From the NCBI GenBank assembly GCA_043101615.1, contig JBICID010000109.1, forward strand, positions 1-64,000: a DNA stretch of 64,000 nucleotides, read 5' to 3'. Position numbers and translations under genes: made by a program. The number at the start of each line of letters is the position of its first letter. The stretch's first letter is position 1. Source of the stretch: JBLHKT01 sp043101615 (GTDB taxonomy: Bacteria; Planctomycetota; Phycisphaerae; Phycisphaerales; UBA1924). Below the pieces are notes generated by a model. That model saw only the letters and a program-made list of their open reading frames with translations. It had not been told where the DNA came from and searched no databases. Below are positions 59,201-64,000 of this stretch, one piece after another.

Positions 59201-60890
59201 GGGAGCCGTCGTCCCGGCGCACGAGCGGGCGCAGGTACGCGATGCGCTCCTGCACGCCCTCGTTCTCGGGCTCGATCTGGGCGATGAGCTCGAACTGGCG
59301 GAGGGACTCCTGCTCGTTGCCCAGCCGGAGCTGGACCTCGGCCATGGCGAGCATGGCGGTGCGGTTGCCCGGCTGGATCTCCAGCATGCGGGTCAGGAGC
59401 GTCTCGGCCTCGGTGTCGAGCCGCATCTCCATGGCGACCTGGGTCTGGCGCCACAGCCCCCTGGGGTCGCGCTGCAGCGTCTGGTTGTTGTAGTCGCGGT
59501 ACTTGTCGCGCGCCGCGGTGAGCTCGCCCCGGGCGTGCGCGATCAGGCCGTCGAGCATCATCAGGTAGGCGTCGTCCTCGGCGACCTGCCGGGCGTACTC
59601 CTGGCGGTCCTGGACCGCCCGCTCGAGCGCCTGCGTGTTGTCGCCGCCGGGGTTCTGCAGGACGGCGCTCAGGCGGGCGCGGGCCCGGCGGAACATCGCC
59701 TCGCGCCGCAGCGAGATGCGCACGAAGCCCTCCAGGCTGACCGGGAGGTTCGAGAGCCTGGCGAGGTGGTCGTAGTGTTCCAGGGCGGCCCCGCTGTCGC
59801 CCGACCGCTCTGCGAGCTCGCCGGCGGCGATGCGGATGCGGGCGTCGTCCGGACGCACGCTGGTCAGGTGCTCGGCGATCCGGCGCGACTGGGCCAGGCC
59901 CCCCCGCGGGTCGGCGGACTGCTCCAGCGTCGAGAAGACCAGCAGCAGGTTCGGGTCCACGTCCCCGGGTTCGGAGGCGATGATCGCGTCTGCGATGGGG
60001 GGCAGGGCGGGCGCCATGTCGGACAGCAGCTCGTTCTCGACGGCCTGGGCCCGGTCGGGGAGCATGCCCCGGGTGGCCCGGGCGACGTCGCGCCCGTGCT
60101 CGCGGATGAGCAGCTCGATCATGGCCCTGGGCGCGATCGGCCTGTGCTCCAGCAGGTTCTTGAGCACGCCGATCGCGTTGTCGAGGCTCTCGATGGAGCG
60201 GTCGGTCAGGCCGGCCTCGGCCTCGGCCTCGGACTGGGCCGCGTGCCACCAAGAGAGTGCGACGGCGGTCTCCTCGTCGCCCGGTCGGGCCCCGAGGGCG
60301 GTCTCGAGGTCGGTGCGGACGCGGTTGTACAGGTCGCGCTCGAGCTCGCCGCCGGCGGAGATGACGTTGGCCAGGGGGATGGCGCGATACCGGTACAGCG
60401 TCTTCCAGTCGTCGCCCGCGGGCGGGTTGGCCTCGAGGCGGACGATCGAGTTGTTGGCCCGGTCGACCACGCCCATGGCGCTCTGGAGCTCGGCCGGCCC
60501 GAGCAGGAAGCGTTCCAGCAGGAACCCGAGGTACTGCTCCTGGGCGGCGATGTTGGCCGGCTCGTTCTGCGCGAGCTGCATGTAGGCCGCCATCAGGTCG
60601 TTCATCAGCCGGTCGCGGTAGGTGGTCTCGCTCTCGGGCGTGAGGTTGCTGATCGACTCGGCCCACTTGTTGAGGTACTCGGCGTTTGTGGGCTCCTTGT
60701 TGACCGCCTTGGAGTAGGCGCGACGGGCCTGGTCCCACTCCCCCTGCTCGGCGAGCCGGTCGCCGATCCGAGCGTTCTCGGCGGCGGACTTGAAGACGAG
60801 CAGGTAGCCCGCGACGCCGACGACGCCCGCGAAGACGACGAGCGAGGCGCCGAGGATGGTGACGAACTTGACGTTGACTTTGGCGGCCAT
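56214..60890 (-). CDS. Giant TPR-repeat protein of the exosortase locus
   Basis: A 1558-residue protein. One N-terminal membrane helix (about 10-32) anchors it; the rest is more than thirty TPR-like helical repeats (for example AEQGEWDQARRAYSKAVNKEP and IYTELGRFDDALRHLERAGELA). Such PrsT-like TPR proteins accompany exosortase/EPS loci and probably scaffold the secretion complex. GGAGAG lies upstream of the ATG, and gaps of 33 and 63 bases to the neighbours suggest one operon from exosortase to the Wzc-like gene. Repeats give no enzyme function. Confidence 0.92.
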   Translation of the reverse strand: MAAKVNVKFVTILGASLVVFAGVVGVAGYLLVFKSAAENARIGDRLAEQGEWDQARRAYSKAVNKEPTNAEYLNKWAESISNLTPESETTYRDRLMNDLMAAYMQLAQNEPANIAAQEQYLGFLLERFLLGPAELQSAMGVVDRANNSIVRLEANPPAGDDWKTLYRYRAIPLANVISAGGELERDLYNRVRTDLETALGARPGDEETAVALSWWHAAQSEAEAEAGLTDRSIESLDNAIGVLKNLLEHRPIAPRAMIELLIREHGRDVARATRGMLPDRAQAVENELLSDMAPALPPIADAIIASEPGDVDPNLLLVFSTLEQSADPRGGLAQSRRIAEHLTSVRPDDARIRIAAGELAERSGDSGAALEHYDHLARLSNLPVSLEGFVRISLRREAMFRRARARLSAVLQNPGGDNTQALERAVQDRQEYARQVAEDDAYLMMLDGLIAHARGELTAARDKYRDYNNQTLQRDPRGLWRQTQVAMEMRLDTEAETLLTRMLEIQPGNRTAMLAMAEVQLRLGNEQESLRQFELIAQIEPENEGVQERIAYLRPLVRRDDGSPMAAYFDAIDIRSGEIDNDPTLGPVEEAAAYLAERVKAFGYNERLSIELIQAQLDLGRIEEARETARLAAEANPGSQLLDQFTSALQSDSVEQALLTLVDLSERTDAQKALTKYRVFLSLGKPEEAREQFDRAVAQGADDPEVVEYAFEIALGSGDFETAEAMAEAASRLNIDRAEGAIFRARLTGARGDHDEAIRQLDLLVAQGYDDTNTLRILANQHALNGDLDVAIATIENALSLNSSNPGTRLQHVQLLDAAGRTEDALAAVREARELRNAPRAIENAWLTLEARAGGPAGRAEATARRETIRQTEPDNRLNNAALAELYILARRFEDARPLIDEIREQNDELAAVLLDMRWHADQGRLLLDTDNDGQRDDPVDGISAAQSLFQDYLLERPEDEITADTYLAYARFMIARDQLNLAMPAIEQARAVQAEGRFDAERLLGDLYFTRSRFSDAAEAFSAIVEAGADTPTQEYRKRLIESMLRQEFPPFDEALAQLDQISETDLTTMLQRAEILSGLGREAEARSMLDQAVQRYPQSPLVYVRRAEANLGNPALEADVNADLNAALRVDPDNWRALRVRGMLRVDRDRKAGRPIGDEAIADIRAAVDANPDLEQLLFGLMNEQLKMGRGAQAASLADSIIAKRSDDAQLMLNCARVFANHEQWDRATGYTQMAWDQSKNLNVGVLLIDSYARLTPPRASQAEAIFNELRRLVPPDQVNSMLMLCTEATVRNAQGRANSTVRALTSALQTAQRPEQVLSWAQNVQRVFRDDPETAASTMQQIAADPALSLPEDTRPWLDFVIAQQLVRSPENAEEGASLLRTLRDLDDANPLALLAYRIEGNVWYAADDFQRARAVWDEGLARFPEDWELLNNQAYLLALHFDSAEEALPLAQRSAELAPDALSPHDTLARIYTELGRFDDALRHLERAGELAADRAQRVTVAMARARYHLARGEIEEARKTSQLARNTVFETVGMEEMAEQLDELDAEIDSAAP

Positions 60891-60923
60891 GGGCGTGTTC
60901 TCTCCGCGGCGCGGGGTGGTGGG

Positions 60924-62789
60924 TCAGCTCTGGGTGCCCGGTGCGGTCTGGGCGGGATGGCGCCCCTCCTGGACGAGGATCCAGTCGGGCACGCAACGCA
61001 TGATCTCCCCGATCAGCTCGGAGAGGAGGCTGCCCGACAGCTCGGCGTGGTGCTCGGGCGAGCTGGAATCCACGCTGGTGGTCTGGACCTTCAGATAGAA
61101 GGCGTAGTCGCTGGTCAGGTCGAACGCCAGGTTCCGGACCTGCTCGGCCGACGCCACCGTTCCCCCGTTGGCGACGAAGAAGTAGCCCGCGTGCAGCGCC
61201 CCGACCCGCTCGCCGATGTCGAACGCTGAGATGCGCATCCGCAGCGGGGACTCGGGCGTGACGCCGCGGGGCAGGCGCACACGCACGCCCGGGGCGTCTG
61301 TGTAGGCGGGGTCGCTGGGGAGGCGCGCGGTGTAGATCGCCTCGGCGTCGCCGGCGTACTGCTCGGGCACCGTCTCGTCCGGACGCCACAGCGAGGTGTC
61401 CATCGGGAGCGGCAGCGTCGAGGCCAGCGAGGACTGGCGCAGGCCGCCGCCCACGAAGCAGCGCTCGGGGACGTGCGGCACAGTGTCGATCATGCCGGTG
61501 TAGTAGGCGATGTGCAGCTCGATCTGGGCCGGCGCGGCGCCCTCCGGCGGGTTCTTCTGGATGTAGGTGCGGTTGAGGTAGTTGCTGGTGCCGAGCTGGT
61601 CCACGATCTCGGCCGACTCGAGCCGGTCGGTCCCGACACGGATCCACGAGCGGGTCTCGTTGGGGATGGCGTTGACCAGGCGCCCGCTCTCGGGGTAGAT
61701 GGCCTGCTTCTGCAGCCGGATGTCGAAGGCGCTGAGCACCGAGCCGAGGGCGACGGCCGAGCCGCCGAACAGGACCGCGGTGAGCGTCGCCGCCACGAGC
61801 TGCGGGCGCGACCAGGCCCACCCCGGGCCGGCCGGTCGGGTGGGGGCGTCGTCGGCTTTGGTGGTGGTCTTCGCGGGCTTGCGGGGGTCCGAGATGACCC
61901 GCTCCAGCGCCCAGACGATGCCGAGGTACAGCATCAGGGCCGGGAACAGCAGCAGGGTGCCGATGAGGGTGTGGGCCTCGCCCGCGGCGAGCTCGGGGTC
62001 GGCCAGGCTCAGCAGGCCCAGCACCGCGACGCGGATGATGTTCATCAGGATCGCGACGGGGGCCGCGAGGAACATCAGCAGCAGCCGCTGCCACCATTCC
62101 TTGGCTGAGATCAGGGCGACGAAGCCTGCCAGCGCGATGAAGGCGACGACCATCCGCATGCCCGAGCAGGCCTCGGCCACGTTGAGCGGGATGACGCTGC
62201 CCGAGGAGGTGACCAGCTCCAGCGTGTTGCCCTCGATCTCGGTGGTGAACCAGCCGAACGGGGCCCCGATGATGCTCAGCATCACCCAGGAGCCGCGCGA
62301 CGCGACGAGCTGGAGCTGGAAGGTGATCAGCAGCATGATCCGCTCGGCGATGGTCACCGCGAAGACGAGGTAGGCGATCGGGAGAAAGGCACGGCGCATG
62401 ACGTCGGGCCCGAGGATCAGCAGGACCGCGCCGAACAGGGCGAGGATCACGCTGAACCCCTGCAGCATGTGGTTCGGCACCACCACCAGGGCGAACACGT
62501 AGCACAGGATGCCCATCAGGACCGGGATCATCCCGGGCCAGAACACGCCCGGGGCGGCCCTGGCCAGCGACTCGCGCTGCTGCCAGATCAGCCAGCCGGC
62601 GATGATCGGGATCAGGTAGGTGTGCCCCCAGTCGTCCAGGTTCTTGGACGCGAAGTGGTGCTGCTTCCAGAACCAGCGGTAGAACAGCAGGACGAAGGAG
62701 AGCGAGACCGCCGCGACCGCGATCAGCCCCGGAGCGCCCGGGAGCCTGATGGTCGAGTCTCGGGCTGTGGAGGTGACGGCGGTTGGCAT
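60924..62789 (-). CDS. Exosortase fused to EpsI-like domain
   Basis: A 621-residue membrane protein. The N-terminal 300 residues have eight or more helices with the exosortase catalytic residues Cys208 (AEACSGMRM), Arg253 (NIIRV) and His273 (EAHTLIG). The C-terminal part (about 335-590), including SRSWIRVGTDR-like sequence and PHVPERCFVGGGLR, is an EpsI/DUF3485-type domain. Exosortases cleave and sort PEP-CTERM proteins, in step with exopolysaccharide export. No obvious Shine-Dalgarno sequence precedes the ATG. It lies upstream of the giant TPR gene. Confidence 0.93.
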   Translation of the reverse strand: MPTAVTSTARDSTIRLPGAPGLIAVAAVSLSFVLLFYRWFWKQHHFASKNLDDWGHTYLIPIIAGWLIWQQRESLARAAPGVFWPGMIPVLMGILCYVFALVVVPNHMLQGFSVILALFGAVLLILGPDVMRRAFLPIAYLVFAVTIAERIMLLITFQLQLVASRGSWVMLSIIGAPFGWFTTEIEGNTLELVTSSGSVIPLNVAEACSGMRMVVAFIALAGFVALISAKEWWQRLLLMFLAAPVAILMNIIRVAVLGLLSLADPELAAGEAHTLIGTLLLFPALMLYLGIVWALERVISDPRKPAKTTTKADDAPTRPAGPGWAWSRPQLVAATLTAVLFGGSAVALGSVLSAFDIRLQKQAIYPESGRLVNAIPNETRSWIRVGTDRLESAEIVDQLGTSNYLNRTYIQKNPPEGAAPAQIELHIAYYTGMIDTVPHVPERCFVGGGLRQSSLASTLPLPMDTSLWRPDETVPEQYAGDAEAIYTARLPSDPAYTDAPGVRVRLPRGVTPESPLRMRISAFDIGERVGALHAGYFFVANGGTVASAEQVRNLAFDLTSDYAFYLKVQTTSVDSSSPEHHAELSGSLLSELIGEIMRCVPDWILVQEGRHPAQTAPGTQS

Positions 62790-63048
62790 GGGCGCGTGCG
62801 TCGCGTCTGGATCGGAGTCATGGGGCGGTGTCTTGAGGATGTCCCGGCGCGAGCGCGGGCGGGACCGTAGGCGTCCGTGCCGACCCGCAACCTACGACGA
62901 GGCATGGGGATGGTTCGCGCCGTCCCGGGGGCGGGTGGAGATGGTATTCAGCGCCCGGTGGGGTTGCGCGGGCCGTGCGGCCTGTGAGTGAAATTCCCCG
63001 GTCGGGGCGGGCACGCCGGGGATCGGGTCGCCCGGGTGGCGGCCCGGA

Positions 63049-64000
63049 TTAGCGGATGTTGGTCGGGGGTGCGCCGAAGACGTCGTTGCCGAAGTTCCGG
63101 TCCAGCAGGAAGCCGAAGCCGTACGAGGCCCGGAAGCCGTTGCGGATGACGGCCAGCGGGGTGGCCCAGAAGTTGGTGCCGATGTTGATGTGGTCGTCGG
63201 GCTTGAGGTAGATATCGGGCTGCGTGCCCTCCGCGATGGCCCGGAGGTTCAGCATGACCGTGGCCTGCTCGTTGGTGCCCACGATTCGGGTCAGGTCCAC
63301 CCGCTCGGGGATGGCGATCGTGTTCAGGCCGCCCGAGGCGGTGATGGCGCGGGTCAGCGTCAGCTTGCCCGAGGTCGGAAGGTTGAACGAGCCCGGGCGG
63401 GCGACCTGCCCGCCGATGTACACCACGCCGGACTGGGCCAGCGGCACGCGGATCACGTCCCCGGGGCGGACGATGATGTTGTACCGGGCGTCGCCCTGCA
63501 GCAGCGGCTTGACCGGGACCTCGATCACGCGCTGCGTCACCAGCCCCGTGGCGTCCGCCAGCGGGTCGGGCGTCTGCCCGGGGGGCGTCACGCGGACCGG
63601 ACCGACCGACTGCACACGGATCCAGCGACCGTCGCGGAAGACCCAGCGGGTGGGCGAGGACGGCGAAGCCGCGGCGGGCTGGCGGTTCTCGGGGCGCTCG
63701 CGCTCCCCGGTGATCAGGTCCACGACGGGGTCGGGCTGGTCGGGCTGGGCCTCGAAGGCCCCGGGGGAGGGCTGCGAGAGGTCGTCGATCACGTCGAGCA
63801 GGTCCTCGTCCGGCTCCTGCTGCTGCCCGGGGGCGGCCCCGTTGTTGGCCGGCACGTCGCCCGCCGCCTCGGGCGTCAGGGCGACCTGGCGGATGACGTA
63901 GACCTTGTCCGCCGCCCCGCCGGAGGACCAGCCTCCGGAGATCAGGGCCTCCAGCAGCTTGTAGTCGGCGCTGGGGATCAGGTACGGGCCCGGCTCGGGG
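63049..64000 (-). CDS. Wza-like polysaccharide export protein (5' end outside window)
   Basis: The frame remains open to the right window edge, so only the C-terminal 316 residues are seen. The visible start contains an SLBB-type segment (YLIPSADYKLLEALISGG) and continues with a Pro/Gln-rich linker (about 60 residues), then a second SLBB-like repeat (VVYIGGQVARPGSFNLP), finishing in the beta-rich export-ring part. Wza-type proteins form the outer-membrane channel for surface polysaccharide. It leads the exosortase/EPS run with a 259-base gap to the exosortase gene, which holds no gene I can support. Confidence 0.88.
   Translation of the reverse strand, partial: PEPGPYLIPSADYKLLEALISGGWSSGGAADKVYVIRQVALTPEAAGDVPANNGAAPGQQQEPDEDLLDVIDDLSQPSPGAFEAQPDQPDPVVDLITGERERPENRQPAAASPSSPTRWVFRDGRWIRVQSVGPVRVTPPGQTPDPLADATGLVTQRVIEVPVKPLLQGDARYNIIVRPGDVIRVPLAQSGVVYIGGQVARPGSFNLPTSGKLTLTRAITASGGLNTIAIPERVDLTRIVGTNEQATVMLNLRAIAEGTQPDIYLKPDDHINIGTNFWATPLAVIRNGFRASYGFGFLLDRNFGNDVFGAPPTNIR

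Noticed and set aside
62790..63048. Small gene between exosortase and the Wza-like gene
   Set aside because: No frame with start, ribosome binding site and plausible protein; GC-rich intergenic sequence only.

Overview
The window is high-GC (roughly 70%) chromosomal DNA that reads as a Planctomycetota genome, most likely class Phycisphaerae. The signs are a GC-rich dockerin-anchored giant secreted protein, a PEP-CTERM-type protein next to an exosortase fused to an EpsI-like domain, a prepilin-type protein with the H-x9-DG-like ending, a CxPSR sulfatase, SUMF1-fold proteins and very large TPR proteins. I saw no insertion sequence, prophage, rRNA operon or CRISPR array. Two tRNA-Ser genes (CGA and GCT) are present.

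Layout. 0.1-4.2 kb: Fe/Mn superoxide dismutase, a small membrane protein, a secreted Tyr/Asp-repeat protein, a Cys-rich zinc-ribbon miniprotein, an aldo/keto reductase and an unknown protein. 4.3-10.6 kb: tRNA-Ser(CGA), a SUMF1-fold secreted protein, CoaC flavoprotein with RNA polymerase omega, two small cytosolic proteins, an Asp/Glu-racemase-like enzyme, tRNA-Ser(GCT) and a pseudopilin-like protein. 10.6-20.5 kb: GTP-dependent PEP carboxykinase, a 1237-residue dockerin protein, a thioredoxin-fold protein, PEP carboxylase and a GNAT. 20.6-29.7 kb: a membrane protein, YceI, GMP synthase, a coupled lipoprotein/RsbW/RsbV/MlaE-permease run, a UbiA-like prenyltransferase and a tight ribH-nusB-ftsY operon.

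29.7-31.15 kb is the outlier: an AT-rich (about 45% GC) island between ftsY and a beta-lactamase-fold gene, carrying an unfamiliar radical SAM enzyme translationally coupled to a 121-residue protein of no recognised family. This is my best candidate for an undescribed system. 31.1-40 kb: serine hydrolase, sulfatase, MscS channel, a PAS-PAS histidine kinase with a degenerate receiver domain, and a LacI-type regulator with a perfect palindrome upstream. 40-45.4 kb: a MarR / membrane-fusion protein / RND pump efflux operon with operator and promoter candidates. 45.5-49.1 kb: a lipoprotein, IspF, a short-chain dehydrogenase and MurJ.

49.2-64 kb: an exosortase/exopolysaccharide locus on the minus strand: Wza-like export protein (cut by the window edge), exosortase-EpsI fusion, giant TPR protein, Wzc-like co-polymerase whose ATPase site is degenerate, a UXS/epimerase, a WecA-type initiating phosphosugar transferase, an orphan ParA ATPase, a VanZ-like protein and a PEP-CTERM-like protein that could be a substrate. 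Together they would start, polymerise and export a surface polysaccharide and process proteins to the cell surface. All calls come from reading the sequence; no database search was made.
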